Made by a program: the position numbers and the translations under genes. DNA of 64,000 nucleotides from Pollutimonas sp. M17 (GTDB lineage Bacteria > Pseudomonadota > Gammaproteobacteria > Burkholderiales > Burkholderiaceae_B): the NCBI RefSeq assembly GCF_025836975.1, contig NZ_CP107548.1, positions 3,100,001 to 3,164,000 on the forward strand. The letters are read 5' to 3'. This document shows positions 46,711 to 55,773 of this stretch, in pieces (position 1 is the stretch's first letter; each line of letters opens with the position of its first letter). Under the pieces are notes generated by a model. That model was not told the DNA's origin and searched no databases. It saw only the letters and a program-made list of their open reading frames with translations.

Positions 46711-47847
46711 CTATTTCCCCGGCGCAAAGTCGATGTGTTTCACAAACTTGATGTTCCCCTCTTCATTCTTGACGATGTTATACCCATGCAGTCCGTCGCC
46801 GTTCTCGTCATAGGTGTAGGTGCCTTCCACGCCCTTGTAGTCCTTGATGGCCCGAATGGCTTTTTGTACAGCCTCCGGCTCGGTGCTGCTGGCGTTCTTC
46901 ATGGCCAGGGCCAGAATCTGGATTGAATCGTACGCCCACGCCGAATACAGGTCGGGTTCCATGTTATATGCGGCTTTGTAGCGATCGGCATAGGCCTGTG
47001 TTTCGGGGCTGGAGCCCACCGCATAATCGGCAATCGAATAGGTGCCGTACAAGGCGTTCTGTGCCAGCTTCATCGCCGTGTCGGTGGAAATCGAGGGTGA
47101 TCCTACCCATGCAATGTCCAGGCCCAATTGACGCAGTTGCTTGGCGAAGATGCCCACGTCGGTGGAGTTGGCGATATAGGTCGATACGACATCCGCCCCG
47201 GATTTTTTGATGGCCAGCACGATAGGGGTGAAATCCTGCGAGTTGCTGGTGAAGCCTTGCACGGTGACAGGCTCCAGGCCGTGCTCTTTGAGCGCGGCCG
47301 TCAAGGCCTTGGCGCCGCCATTCCCGAACGCGTCCGTGGAATGCACGATGGCCCACTTTTTCAGCTTCAAGGTATCCACGCCAAAAGATGCGATCACTTT
47401 GGCCGAGTACCCATCGTTGGGCCGGGCCCGGAAGATCCAGGGGTTGCCGCTGTGGGTCAGGCCCACGTCGGTGCCGCCGACCATCATGGGAAGGCCTGTT
47501 TTCTTGACGGTGGGCGACATCGCCTGCACCTGGGTGCTGCGCACTGTGCCGATCAGGGCCGTGATGTCGCCGCGGCTGGTCAGCTTGGACAAGGCCAATA
47601 TCGAACCGGGATTCGTACTGCCGTTGTCTTCAATAAGCAGTTCAAGCTGACGCCCCAGCACTCCGCCTGCCTTGTTGATCTCTTCGACCGCCATCTTGGC
47701 GCCGTTGTTTTGATAGACGCCTGCCTCGGCATTGGCGCCGGTGCTTTCAGTCACCATCCCGATCTTGATTGGGTCTGCGGCCTGGGCATAGGATGACATC
47801 ATGGCCAGGGACGCGATTGCGCAGATTGAAGCCAACCGTGATTTCAT
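46711..47847 (-). CDS. ABC transporter substrate-binding protein, branched-chain amino-acid type
   Basis: 378 aa with a cleavable signal (IASLAMMSSYAQAADPIKIG). Type I periplasmic-binding fold (LivJ/UrtA group) with GANAEAGVYQNNGAKMAVEE, IEDNGSTNP and a C-terminal YTYDENGDGLHGY. It is the last gene of the importer operon. Ligands of this group include branched amino acids, aromatic acids and amides. The ligand cannot be predicted further. Confidence 0.9.
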   Translation of the reverse strand: MKSRLASICAIASLAMMSSYAQAADPIKIGMVTESTGANAEAGVYQNNGAKMAVEEINKAGGVLGRQLELLIEDNGSTNPGSILALSKLTSRGDITALIGTVRSTQVQAMSPTVKKTGLPMMVGGTDVGLTHSGNPWIFRARPNDGYSAKVIASFGVDTLKLKKWAIVHSTDAFGNGGAKALTAALKEHGLEPVTVQGFTSNSQDFTPIVLAIKKSGADVVSTYIANSTDVGIFAKQLRQLGLDIAWVGSPSISTDTAMKLAQNALYGTYSIADYAVGSSPETQAYADRYKAAYNMEPDLYSAWAYDSIQILALAMKNASSTEPEAVQKAIRAIKDYKGVEGTYTYDENGDGLHGYNIVKNEEGNIKFVKHIDFAPGK

Positions 47848-47868
47848 TTGTATCTCCTAGAGTCATTT

Positions 47869-48795
47869 TTATGAGGTGCGACGCTTATGAGCGATCAAGT
47901 CGGTCAATCGCTCGTCACGCCACTGCTGACGTGCCGGCCGTTGCGCGGCCGGCAATTCCCGTTGTCGTTCGTCTTCCAGCCTGGAAAGCAGCGTTTCGCT
48001 CCATTCACGCGGCTGGGCCTGACGGGCAATGTCCAGATATAGCGGCCCGTAGCGCTTGCAATAATCGCGGATCCCGCCTGGCGCATTCAAGTCGATGGTC
48101 TCGAACGGGCCCATGAATGCCCAGCGCAGCCCCAGGCCATCCTTGACGGCCTTGTCGACATCGGCACTGTCGACATAGCCGTCTTCCACCAGACGGAATG
48201 CCTCGGCCAACAGGGCCCCCTGCAGCCGATTGACGATAAAGCCCTGGATTTCCCGGTGCACCATGATGGGCACCTGGCCTGCTTTTTCGTAGAGGATTCG
48301 GGCGCGCTCCATGACCGCGGCGTCCGTCCATGGCGCGGGCACCAGCTCCACCAAGGGCACCAGCGAGGGCGGATTGATTGGGTGCGCCACCAGGCAGCGA
48401 GCGCGGCCCTTCAGATTTTCGGTATAGCTGGAAGCGGGTATGCCGGAGGTGGAGCTGGCCAGTATCGCATCGGGGGCGGCGGCTTCGTCCATCAGGGCAA
48501 AGATGGCTTGCTTTGCATCGACCGCTTCGCGAATGTTTTCCTGTACCAGCGACGCGCCGCGCAATGCCTCTTTCAGGTCGGCATTGACGCTCACACGCTG
48601 CATGATCTGCTTTGTGTCTTCGCTGATGAGTCCGGCCTTACGCTGCGATGCCAGGTTGGCCTCTATGGCGGGCAGCGCTGCCTCCAGCGCCGAGGCCACC
48701 CCGTCGTACAGCACGACGGGGTGACCTGCCCGTGAAAATACCGACGCCCATGCACACCCAATAAGTCCAGCCCCAACGATTGCAATCTTTTCCAT
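47869..48795 (-). CDS. 3-hydroxyacyl-CoA dehydrogenase family protein
   Basis: 308 aa. Rossmann start IAIVGAGLIGCAWASVFSRA, the SSTSGIPASSYTE and CLVAHPINPPSLVPLVELVP motifs, and the FIVNRLQGALLAEAFRLVEDG C-terminal helix place it with the lambda-crystallin/L-gulonate dehydrogenase-like branch. It sits inside the ABC importer operon, linking uptake of some acid to its NAD-dependent oxidation. CoA-ester versus free-acid substrate is undecided. Confidence 0.87.
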   Translation of the reverse strand: MEKIAIVGAGLIGCAWASVFSRAGHPVVLYDGVASALEAALPAIEANLASQRKAGLISEDTKQIMQRVSVNADLKEALRGASLVQENIREAVDAKQAIFALMDEAAAPDAILASSTSGIPASSYTENLKGRARCLVAHPINPPSLVPLVELVPAPWTDAAVMERARILYEKAGQVPIMVHREIQGFIVNRLQGALLAEAFRLVEDGYVDSADVDKAVKDGLGLRWAFMGPFETIDLNAPGGIRDYCKRYGPLYLDIARQAQPREWSETLLSRLEDERQRELPAAQRPARQQWRDERLTDLIAHKRRTS

Positions 48796-48874
48796 GAATG
48801 TTCGTCCTTCGGATCATCAAATGGGCCGTGCCTGGATGGCTGCGCTACGCCGCCAAGGTATAGGGCTCTACGGT

Positions 48875-49597
48875 TTACTTGCCGCCCCCCAGATAAGCGG
48901 CCTGCACTTCCTCGTTGCCTTGCAGTTGTGCGGGTGTGCCTTCCACGATAAGGTTGCCCGTCGCCAGCACATAGCCCCGATCCGCCACCGATAGCGCCAT
49001 ATTGGCATTCTGTTCCACCAGCAATACCGTCGTGCCGTGGCTGCGTATGTTGCGGATGGTGGCAAAAAGCTGCTGTACGATGATGGGCGCCAGACCCAGC
49101 GAGGGTTCATCCAGAAGGAGCAGCTTCGGTCTGGACATCAGTCCACGGGCAAGAGCCAGCATTTGCTGCTGCCCGCCAGACAGGCTCCAGCCCAGCGCAC
49201 CGGTCAGGCGCTTGAGGTCGGGGAAAATTTCGTACATCTCCTCGACCTCCGCCTCCATCTGTCGTCGGGACAAGCGGCCCCTGCCGGAGGTGCCTATCAT
49301 GATGTTCTCTTTGACGGTCAGGCCCGCGAAGATGCGTCTGCCCTCGGGCACGTGCGCAATGCCTTGGCGTACGATGTGTTCGGCCTTGATACGCTTGAGC
49401 GACTTTCCTTCGAACAGGATGTCGCCATCGTTGACAGCGGTAAGGCCCGAGATGCTGCGCAAGGTTGTACTCTTGCCGGCACCATTGGCGCCCAGCAAGG
49501 TGACGATTTCGCCTGCTTCGACATGAAGGGATATGCCCTTAAGCGCCTGCACATTGCCGTAGGCGCTATGGACGTTTTTAAGTTCAAGTAGCGGCAT
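48875..49597 (-). CDS. livF: LivF-type ABC transporter ATPase
   Basis: 240 aa from MPLLELKNVHSAYG at 49597 (farther in-frame starts lie inside the upstream gene). Walker A LLGANGAGKST, signature LSGGQQQMLALARGLM, Walker B LLLDEPSLGLAP. One of the two ATPases of the importer; the other is fused to LivM. It overlaps the upstream gene by 14 bp. Confidence 0.94.
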   Translation of the reverse strand: MPLLELKNVHSAYGNVQALKGISLHVEAGEIVTLLGANGAGKSTTLRSISGLTAVNDGDILFEGKSLKRIKAEHIVRQGIAHVPEGRRIFAGLTVKENIMIGTSGRGRLSRRQMEAEVEEMYEIFPDLKRLTGALGWSLSGGQQQMLALARGLMSRPKLLLLDEPSLGLAPIIVQQLFATIRNIRSHGTTVLLVEQNANMALSVADRGYVLATGNLIVEGTPAQLQGNEEVQAAYLGGGK

Positions 49598-51398
49598 GCG
49601 CAGGCTCTCCCAGATAGGCGGTGATGACATCGGGGTGACGCAGGACTTCCTGAGGCGTGCCTTCCGCAATTTTCTTGCCAAAGTTCAAGACGGTGATGGT
49701 GTCTGATATCTGCTCGATCAGGCCAATGTCATGTTCGATCAGGAAAATCGTCAGGCCATGACCACTCAGGCGTTTAAGGAGATCGCCCAGTTCTTTTTTC
49801 TCTGTCTGGTTCAAGCCGGCCGCAGGCTCATCCAGCAGCAGGAAGCGGGGGTGGCCGGCCAGGGCGCGCGCGATCTCGATCAAGCGCTGATGGCCGTAGG
49901 GCAGGTTCTGCACGATCAATTCGGCCTTGTCGGCCATTTCGACGAACTTGAGTGCCGACAACGCTCGCTGCCGTAAGGCCTCGCGGCCCGGCTCGATAGG
50001 ATTGTTGGCCCGCTGTGCGCCTATCATCACGTTTTCGACCACCGACATCGTGGGGAACAGTCGAATATTCTGGAATGTGCGCCCTATGCCCAGTCCGGCA
50101 CGCTCATGAGGAGACATGCCGGTGATGTCAGTACCGTCGAAGATCACGTTGCCACTCGTAGCGCTATAGATTCCATTGAGCACATTGAGCGTCGTGGTCT
50201 TACCCGATCCGTTGGGTCCGATCAGGGCGTGCACCGTGCCGCGCGCCACTTGCACCGATACGCCGTCCACGGCCTTGACGCCGCCGAAGTACTTGCGCAC
50301 GTCATTGATCTGCAGGATGGGCGATTGGTCGTGTATTGGCACGGTCAGGTCCAGCGCTGCGATGGCATCCGTGTCGATGGCCGAGCGCTTCCGGTGCCGA
50401 TCGAACGGTGCTCGCAACAAACCCCAGATACCTGCCGGTAGAAACACCATGATCAGTATGACCGCCAGGCCGTATACCGCCAGGTACACCTCTTTCAGGA
50501 AACGCAACCATTCGGGCAGCAGAATAAGTAGACTGGTCCCTAGCACGCCGCCAAAAGCCGATTGCGCCCCGCCCAGCAATACCATCGTCAGGAATTCAAT
50601 GGAGCGCATGAAGTTGAAGTTATCCGGGCTGATGTAGGCAAAGCCGGCAGCGTAGAACGCGCCGCCTACGCCGGCCAGTCCCGCCCCCATGGTGAAGGCG
50701 ATGACCTTGACACGCAGGGTGTTGATGCCGCTGACTTCGGCGGCCAGCTCGTTCTCGCGCACGGCGCGCATACCACGCCCGGTGCGGGTTTGCGGCAGCC
50801 ACCAAACCATGAAAATCGCTGCGTACAATATGGCCATGCACAGCAAAAGATAGTAGCGGTCATCGATCAGTTCGAAACCGAACAGCGACGGCCGCCCAAT
50901 GCCGGCCACGCCATCCGGGCCTTGGGTGACCTGCGACCAGTTCACCAGGACCAGATCGAAGATAATTTGAAAGCTGATGGTGATCATGGCCAGGTAATGG
51001 CCGCCCAGGCGCAGCGTGGTCAGTCCCAGCACGAAACCCGCTACAACGGCCATCCCGATACCCATGAGCAAGGCGATCCAGAAATTCAAGCCTAGCACTA
51101 CCGTTCCGATGGCGACGGCATAAGCGCCCAGCCCGAAGAAGGTAGCCTGGGCCAGATTGATCTGTCCGGCATAGCCCAGCACGATCGTCATGCCCAGCAC
51201 GGCGACGGAATAGGTCGCGGCCTGCATGAAGATATTCAATACGTAGGGACTCAGGTTCAGGAATAGCGGCGCTATGGCCACCAACAAGCCCAGCACGATG
51301 AAGAACACGATTTTGGCGCCGGTGCTCAATGCGGGGCGAGTCGTGGCCGATTGCGAGGCGGCCATGGTGGCGGCATCGGTAGAATGCGTATCTTTCAT
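49584..51398 (-). CDS. LivM-LivG fusion: ABC permease plus ATPase
   Basis: 604 aa. Residues about 25-330 are the LivM permease (several helices, with LRLGGHYLAMITISFQ and FGGVLGTSLLILLPEWLR). Residues about 355-600 are the LivG ATPase with Walker A IGPNGSGKTT, Walker B FLLLDEPAAGLN and the LIEHDIGLIEQI segment. Fusion of these two subunits is seen in several beta-proteobacteria. Start overlaps the livH stop by ATGA. Confidence 0.93.
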   Translation of the reverse strand: MKDTHSTDAATMAASQSATTRPALSTGAKIVFFIVLGLLVAIAPLFLNLSPYVLNIFMQAATYSVAVLGMTIVLGYAGQINLAQATFFGLGAYAVAIGTVVLGLNFWIALLMGIGMAVVAGFVLGLTTLRLGGHYLAMITISFQIIFDLVLVNWSQVTQGPDGVAGIGRPSLFGFELIDDRYYLLLCMAILYAAIFMVWWLPQTRTGRGMRAVRENELAAEVSGINTLRVKVIAFTMGAGLAGVGGAFYAAGFAYISPDNFNFMRSIEFLTMVLLGGAQSAFGGVLGTSLLILLPEWLRFLKEVYLAVYGLAVILIMVFLPAGIWGLLRAPFDRHRKRSAIDTDAIAALDLTVPIHDQSPILQINDVRKYFGGVKAVDGVSVQVARGTVHALIGPNGSGKTTTLNVLNGIYSATSGNVIFDGTDITGMSPHERAGLGIGRTFQNIRLFPTMSVVENVMIGAQRANNPIEPGREALRQRALSALKFVEMADKAELIVQNLPYGHQRLIEIARALAGHPRFLLLDEPAAGLNQTEKKELGDLLKRLSGHGLTIFLIEHDIGLIEQISDTITVLNFGKKIAEGTPQEVLRHPDVITAYLGEPAHAAT

Positions 51399-52276
51399 GC
51401 TTTCTCCGAGATTTTTTCGCCGAAGATCCCTTGCGGCCTGACAAGCAGGAAGATGAACAGCAGCAGAAAGGCAAAGGCGTCTTTATAGGGAACCGAAATG
51501 TAGGCGGCACCGAAGCTTTCCACGACGCCCAGAAGCAGCCCACCGACGATGGCCCCCGTTATGTCGCCGAAGCCGCCGATGATGGTGGCCGCGAACGCCT
51601 TGAGCGCGATGATGGCCCCCATTCCGATGGAGACGAACAAGACGGGCGAAACCAGTATGCCGGCGATGCCGCCCAGCGTGGCGCTGTAGATGAACGTAAA
51701 GGCGATCATGCCCGCGACCGGGATGCCAACCAGGCGCGCCATGTCCTTGTCCTGCGAGGTGGCCTGCAGCTTCTTGCCCAGCAGCGTATGTTCGAACAGG
51801 AAGTACTGAAAGGCCACCGCAATGGCGGTGACGGCCAGTATCACCAGGTACTGCGTATCCATGAACACGCCGCCCACTTCAATGCCTTGCGTGCTGAACA
51901 CGCGCTGCATGGGCTTGGGTTGCGGCCCGAAGAAGTAAAGCACCGTGTTCTGCATGAAGATCGACGCGCCCAGTGTGCTGATGATGACCGGCAGAAAGGA
52001 GCGGTGACGCAAGGGGTAATAGACCCCCAGGTTGAAGATCATGCCGATCACCCCCATGACCACTAGCGCCATGATGATGCTCAGCCAGTAGGGAAGGCCG
52101 GCGCTCATGAAGGCCACCATGGCAAAACCGCCCAGCATCGCAAAATCGCCTTGCGCGAAATTGACCACGTTGGTCGCGCGAATGATCAGCACGAATCCGA
52201 GGGCAACAAGGGAATAGATCGATCCAAGCGCAAGACCGGCAAACAGCACTTGGAAATTCATGGCCAAGAAATCCAA
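51395..52276 (-). CDS. livH: LivH-type ABC transporter permease
   Basis: 293 aa, about eight membrane helices. Family motifs ALGFVLIIRATNVVNFAQGD, VGIPVAGMIAFTFIYSATLG and FAATIIGGFGDITGAIVGG are all present. First gene of the importer operon, divergent from the GntR gene, with ATGA coupling to the fusion gene. Confidence 0.93.
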   Translation of the reverse strand: MDFLAMNFQVLFAGLALGSIYSLVALGFVLIIRATNVVNFAQGDFAMLGGFAMVAFMSAGLPYWLSIIMALVVMGVIGMIFNLGVYYPLRHRSFLPVIISTLGASIFMQNTVLYFFGPQPKPMQRVFSTQGIEVGGVFMDTQYLVILAVTAIAVAFQYFLFEHTLLGKKLQATSQDKDMARLVGIPVAGMIAFTFIYSATLGGIAGILVSPVLFVSIGMGAIIALKAFAATIIGGFGDITGAIVGGLLLGVVESFGAAYISVPYKDAFAFLLLFIFLLVRPQGIFGEKISEKA

Positions 52277-52602
52277 AGCTTCTCCTCCTTTCCTGTGCCA
52301 GCGCCGCGTCCGGTGGGCTGGTCATTGTTTTTTGTTGGAACTACCCGTCATAAGCCAGCATGGCTGCCCAAGACCGGTGTATCTTTATAAACAACAGGTG
52401 CTGCGGGTAAAACACACAAGGGGGTACAGCAGATCGAACAATAAGCAAGAATCAGGACGGCCTGTTTAGAGGAAAATACCTGTAAAAACCACAACTAAAC
52501 TTGAGCTTCGCGGCCGTCCAATGTACGATCAGATCGGAAATCATATCGGCAACTCTACAGTCCTGGAGTGCCCGCGTCAAGCAATTTTGAAGGAGTCGAT
52601 TC
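52277..52602. other. Divergent promoter region between livH and GntR gene
   Basis: 326 bp with no reading frame of note. It must contain the promoters of the importer operon and of the GntR gene. ATCGGAA/ATCGGCA near 52533-52552 is a weak direct repeat; I see no convincing palindromic operator. Confidence 0.4.
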
Positions 52603-53316
52603 ATGTCCAACGCGATCAAGGCGGGCCGCTTTGCCCGAGCCGCAGAGCCCGATAAGCCGCTAAGTATTGCCCGCCGAACGTCGTTGGGCGACGAGGTCTA
52701 TGAAACGCTGTTGTCGCAACTCGTTGCCTTGCGGATTCCGCCGAATGCGCGAATTTCCGTGGACGCGCTGGTGCGCGAACTCGGGGTTTCGCAGACGCCG
52801 ATTCGCGCGGCACTGATACGCCTGGAAAACGAAGGACTGGTCGTCAAGACCCATAACGTGGGTTACAGCGCTGCCCCGATGCCTTCGCGGGAAAAATTCG
52901 AACAGATCTATGATTTGCGTCTATTGCTCGAACCCTATGCCGCCGAGCAGGCCTGCCAGAAGCTGAGCGTAGCGGCCCGCGATGAACTGGCTGAACTGGC
53001 ACTCGCCATGACCGAGCCCGAACCCAACGATGCAGACCGGGCTTACGGCAAGTTCGCGCTGCATGACGCCAAGTTCCACGCTCTGATCGCCACGCAAAGC
53101 GGCAACCTTTTGGTGGCCGAGGCCTTGGCGCGTTCTTATGCCCACTCGCACTTGTTTCGCCTGAGATACCATGCCGCGGCCACAGAAGGCGCCGTCGAGG
53201 AGCACGCCAAGATTATCAGTGCGATGGCGGCAGCCGACTCCGCCGGTGCGCGTGCGGCCATGGAGGAACACATCGTACGTTCGCGCGCGCGCTGGCGCCC
53301 GTATTTTGTCGAATGA
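52603..53316 (+). CDS. GntR-family regulator, FadR/FCD type
   Basis: 237 aa. Winged helix with ISVDALVRELGVSQTPIRAALI and NVGYSAAP (about residues 28-90). FCD ligand domain follows with FEQIYDLRLLLEPYAAEQA and FHALIATQSGNLLVAEAL, and the EEHAKIISAMAAAD helix. Divergent from the LivH-type importer operon, which it probably controls in response to the imported acid. ATG follows AAGGAGTCG. Confidence 0.9.
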   Translation: MSNAIKAGRFARAAEPDKPLSIARRTSLGDEVYETLLSQLVALRIPPNARISVDALVRELGVSQTPIRAALIRLENEGLVVKTHNVGYSAAPMPSREKFEQIYDLRLLLEPYAAEQACQKLSVAARDELAELALAMTEPEPNDADRAYGKFALHDAKFHALIATQSGNLLVAEALARSYAHSHLFRLRYHAAATEGAVEEHAKIISAMAAADSAGARAAMEEHIVRSRARWRPYFVE

Positions 53317-53339
53317 TCTGAGTGCAGCGCCGGTGCCCC

Positions 53340-54224
53340 TCACATCGCCTGTTCAATCACCGCCAACAAATTCTGCAAGGCCGGCGTCTTGCAATCGTCG
53401 CGCCAGGCAACGCCCAAGCTGGCCTGTAAATTTGAATCGCTGATGGAAATATATCTGACCTGATCCGCGCGACTGGTCCGCATGCTGGCCGGCACGACGG
53501 TAATTCCCAGCGCCCCTGCAACCAGATTGATGGTCGAAGAGATTTGGGGGGCGATCTGGACCACGCGCGGACTGAAGCCCTCTTTTTCGCATGCGGAAAT
53601 GAATTCATCTGAAAGCCCCAGGCGAGTTGCCCGAGGGTACAAAATAAAATACTCCTCTTTCAGGTCTTTTAATTGGACCGCTCTTTTCTTCGCAAATTTG
53701 TGATGCTTGGGAACCGCCACGACCATCTCTTCGGTAGAGATAAGCTTGAACTTGATATTGGGCTCGCGGCCAATCGGCAAGCGCACGAATGCCACATCGA
53801 TCAGCCCCTGGCATAAAAGCTTGATCAGCGCTTCGCTTCGATGCTCTTCCAACAGGATTCCAACTTCGGGATACTGCTTTCGAAAGCGCTGCAAGATCAG
53901 CGGCACTTCATGGGTGAACGATGCGGACTCTGTAAAGCCCACCGCTAAACGGCCTATCACGCCCTGTGCCGCCAGCTTGCAACGTGCCGTGGCCACTTCC
54001 ACCTGATTCATGATGGACCGCGCATCATGCAGAAGCACCTCTCCCGCCGCCGTTAAATTGACTCTGCCCGGAGATCGGTCGAACAGCTTGACGCCCAGCT
54101 CATTCTCAAGCGATTTGATTTGAAACGTCAACGGAGGCTGAGCGATGCCGATTCTTTCCGCAGCGCGCGTGAAATGAAGCTCTTCCGCCGTAATGATGAA
54201 ATAGCGTAGATGGCGTAAGTCCAT
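53340..54224 (-). CDS. LysR-family transcriptional regulator
   Basis: 294 aa from MDLRHLRYF at 54224, the usual start of the family (an ORF start at 54302 adds a non-family leader). HTH in LHFTRAAERIGIAQPPLTFQ. Effector domain contains EHRSEALIKLLCQGLIDVAF and LVAGALGITVVPASM, close to the CatM/BenM-like subgroup. Divergent from the MmgE/PrpD gene. AT-rich dyads lie directly upstream. Confidence 0.91.
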   Translation of the reverse strand: MDLRHLRYFIITAEELHFTRAAERIGIAQPPLTFQIKSLENELGVKLFDRSPGRVNLTAAGEVLLHDARSIMNQVEVATARCKLAAQGVIGRLAVGFTESASFTHEVPLILQRFRKQYPEVGILLEEHRSEALIKLLCQGLIDVAFVRLPIGREPNIKFKLISTEEMVVAVPKHHKFAKKRAVQLKDLKEEYFILYPRATRLGLSDEFISACEKEGFSPRVVQIAPQISSTINLVAGALGITVVPASMRTSRADQVRYISISDSNLQASLGVAWRDDCKTPALQNLLAVIEQAM

Positions 54225-54227
54225 TCG

Positions 54228-54261
54228 ATACAAAATAAGTATTAAAACTGCAATTTTAATA
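54228..54261. promoter_or_regulatory. AT-rich dyads in lysR-mmgE promoter region
   Basis: ATAC-N7-GTAT at 54228-54242 and the perfect 8-bp repeat TATTAAAA-CTGCAA-TTTTAATA at 54240-54261. Either could be the recognition or activation half-site of the adjacent LysR protein. The AT richness also offers a promoter. Confidence 0.45.
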
Positions 54262-54320
54262 TATTGGACAAGCACTCTGAGCAACCCTAAACTCATTTCC
54301 AAATTCCATGGGGTGGCTCA

Positions 54321-55724
54321 ATGCAAACTACTGATTCCGCTAAACCGCTAACGTCGATACTGGCTGAATTTACTTCGTCGCTTACGTTCGATCAGATACC
54401 TTCAGCCGTCGTTTCCGACACCAAGCTTCATGTGCTGGACGGCATAGGCGTCGCCATTTATGGCTCTCAGTTGCCCTGGACGCGCATCGTTGCCGAAACC
54501 ATGGTCGAGCAAGGCGGCGCGGCGTCCGCAACGATATGGGGAACCGGGTTTCGCGCCACACCGCCTCAAGCGGCATTGGTCAACGCGACGGCCGGCCACT
54601 CCTTCGAGATGGACGACATCCATAAAGAATCGGTGCTCCATCCCAATTCGCTTTCCGTTCCGGTCGCTTTGGCCCTAGCCGAGTCGCGTCCATCCATCAG
54701 CGGCAAGGATGTATTGACGGCGCTGATTGCCGGAACCGAATTGGGCGCCAGGGTGGGAAATGCGGCAACGACCGCGCTGTTTCTTAATGGCTTTCACCCC
54801 CAAGGAACCACGGGTGCTTTTGTAGCGGCCGGCACCGCGGGAAGACTGCTCGAGCTTGACCCGCAGGCCATGCTGCACGCGATAGGAATCGCCGGATCCA
54901 TGGGCGCGGGTTTGATGGCGGCGCAGGAAGGGGCCATGGTCAAACGGTTTCATGCCGGCAGGGCGGCCGAGTCGGGAATGCTGGCCGTGTCCTTGGCCAG
55001 CAAGGGGTTCACCGGCATAGAAAATATATTGGAAGCTGATTACGGGGGCTTCCTCAGCGCCTTCGGGCGAACCTATAACCTTGACCGCTTGCTTGACGGG
55101 CTGGGCTCGGACTGGGAGTCCGCCAAGGTGGGGTACAAGATGTACCCCAACGTCACCAGCATTCATACCTCGCTCGATGCGTTAAAGCAGTTGATGCATC
55201 AACACAAGCTTGCCGCTGATGATATCGAGCGTATCGACGTCGGATGCGGACACATGACCTATGTGCACACGGCATGGCCTTACGCGCCCAGCGGCGTGAC
55301 CGCAGCTCAAATGAATTTGTTCTACGGGCTTGCGGTGATGGCCATACGCGGGGACGTCACACCTCACGATTATGCGGAAGACACCATCGCCGATTCAGAT
55401 GTGCTGGCGTTCATTCCCCGGATTCGTCCATACGAAGACAAGGAAATCGATGATAAAGGCCCCGCCGCCCGGCATGCGGTAAAGATGAAGGTCATGACGA
55501 AATCGGGCCAGGAGCTGACGCATGATATCTGGTCCAGGCGAGGAAGCCCCGAGTGCCCCGTTTCCGACGAAGAGGTGAAGAAAAAATTCATCACTAACAC
55601 TCAGCATGTACTGACGCAGAAAACCCAAAGCAAGATTGCCGATCTGGTTCTGAATATGGACGACATGCAGTCCCTGTCTGAGCTGACCAGCTTGTTGAGC
55701 GTGAAGAGCAATCAGGCGGGGTGA
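54321..55724 (+). CDS. MmgE/PrpD family protein
   Basis: 467 aa. Start with FTSSLTFDQIPSAVVSDTKL followed by LHVLDGIGVAIYGSQLPW, then NATAGHSFEMDDIH, FHPQGTTGAFVAAGTAGRL and MVKRFHAGRAAESGMLA, all family hallmarks. Relatives are 2-methylcitrate dehydratase, cis-aconitate decarboxylase and imido-disuccinate lyases; the precise reaction is unclear. It is followed by a Bug receptor in the same direction (49 bp), suggesting a small uptake and catabolism operon under the LysR gene. Confidence 0.9.
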   Translation: MQTTDSAKPLTSILAEFTSSLTFDQIPSAVVSDTKLHVLDGIGVAIYGSQLPWTRIVAETMVEQGGAASATIWGTGFRATPPQAALVNATAGHSFEMDDIHKESVLHPNSLSVPVALALAESRPSISGKDVLTALIAGTELGARVGNAATTALFLNGFHPQGTTGAFVAAGTAGRLLELDPQAMLHAIGIAGSMGAGLMAAQEGAMVKRFHAGRAAESGMLAVSLASKGFTGIENILEADYGGFLSAFGRTYNLDRLLDGLGSDWESAKVGYKMYPNVTSIHTSLDALKQLMHQHKLAADDIERIDVGCGHMTYVHTAWPYAPSGVTAAQMNLFYGLAVMAIRGDVTPHDYAEDTIADSDVLAFIPRIRPYEDKEIDDKGPAARHAVKMKVMTKSGQELTHDIWSRRGSPECPVSDEEVKKKFITNTQHVLTQKTQSKIADLVLNMDDMQSLSELTSLLSVKSNQAG

Positions 55725-55773
55725 AAGGCTTGTGGAAGAGACCGAGTATCCAGTACTACAGGAGGAGAAACCA

